This document shows positions 63,962 through 64,000 of a DNA stretch of 64,000 nt, piece after piece. The notes under the pieces are model-generated. The model saw only the letters and a list, made by a program, of their open reading frames with translations. It made no database searches and was not told where the DNA came from. The stretch covers positions 62,001 to 126,000 of the forward strand of contig JANXCV010000001.1 in the NCBI GenBank assembly GCA_025059235.1. Direction: 5' to 3'. Position 1 is the first letter of the stretch, and the number at the start of each line of letters is the position of its first letter. The stretch comes from Candidatus Calescibacterium sp. (GTDB lineage: Bacteria > DRYD01). Position numbers and translations under genes: made by a program.

Positions 63962-64000
63962 TTTAGTTCGGGGTAGTGGTAGGCATCCCGCTTTCCTAAC
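63962..64000. other. sequence at right edge, no gene seen
   Basis: Thirty-nine bases with GGTAGTGGTAGG and a GGG...CCC pairing possibility. Too short for an assignment; it may belong to the 5' part of the structured RNA. Confidence 0.3.

Noticed and set aside
63962..64000. Inverted GGG..CCC pairing at the right edge as an attachment site
   Set aside because: Too short and cut by the window; no direct repeat at another position to pair with it.

Overview
The window is a low-GC bacterial chromosome segment packed with short-spaced, often overlapping genes (ATGA and TAATG junctions). It looks like a deep-branching, probably thermophilic and probably diderm bacterium. Pointers are an MCE/MlaD protein, MurJ-alternative flippase Amj, T2SS/type IV pilus parts, Rho, bacterial ProS, NuoA/NuoB, menaquinone-type UbiE, a SpoIVB-like S55 peptidase and DUF6754-type membrane proteins, a mix I associate with WOR-3/Hydrothermae-like lineages. 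That placement is recollection and inference only.

Layout. 1-7748 (minus): S55 peptidase (cut by the window edge), surE, coaD, divIVA, rpmH (L34), S41 protease, ispH and a DHH phosphoesterase. 7848-8897 (plus): AI-2E-type membrane protein. 8878-19169 (minus): polyprenyl synthase, proS, a HoxU-like Fe-S protein, NAD(P)HX repair enzyme, GT4 glycosyltransferase, rho, an ABC-2-like membrane protein, rpoZ, gmk, tRNA-Asn. 19170-19498 has no gene but resembles a decayed 3' end of 23S rRNA. 19499-25886 (minus): nuoB, nuoA, HtrA protease, tRNA-Cys, GspF/PilC, Rel/Spo, an orphan MalG-like permease, tRNA-Lys.

26.1-29.4 kb is an accessory pocket: two secreted-protein genes on plus, a roughly 490-bp IS remnant with 18-bp imperfect inverted ends, and a CRISPR relic (one rearranged repeat, one 40-nt spacer, a decayed terminal repeat) with no cas genes. 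Then come nicotinate phosphoribosyltransferase and an exported protein (minus).

31575-39715 (plus) is one operon: ubiE, a small unknown, dnaB, an MCE protein with a barrel-like C-terminus, yvcK, an ion-channel-like protein with a non-canonical pore loop, and kup. 39716-49753 (minus) is another: mrdA, flippase-like protein, a small conserved protein, mutS, EnvC-like M23 peptidase, ftsX, rpsL, pyrH, tsf, yebC. 49839-50327 (plus) is a pseudopilin.

50330-64000 (minus) holds a diguanylate cyclase, an unknown exported protein, the DNA polymerase III delta' subunit, a three-gene membrane locus of unknown function (DUF6754-like), hemB, amj, a second GspF, thpR, recA, a MetF-like protein, SemiSWEET, tRNA-Arg and a YbgC-like thioesterase. 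At the extreme right is a retron-like reverse transcriptase with YADN in place of YADD, preceded by about 150 nt of strongly structured non-coding sequence (perfect 14-bp and 12-bp hairpins). This RT plus RNA element is the best candidate for an undescribed system. A second recurrent theme is that all four tRNA genes sit 8-19 nt upstream of a same-strand protein start with no Shine-Dalgarno sequence.
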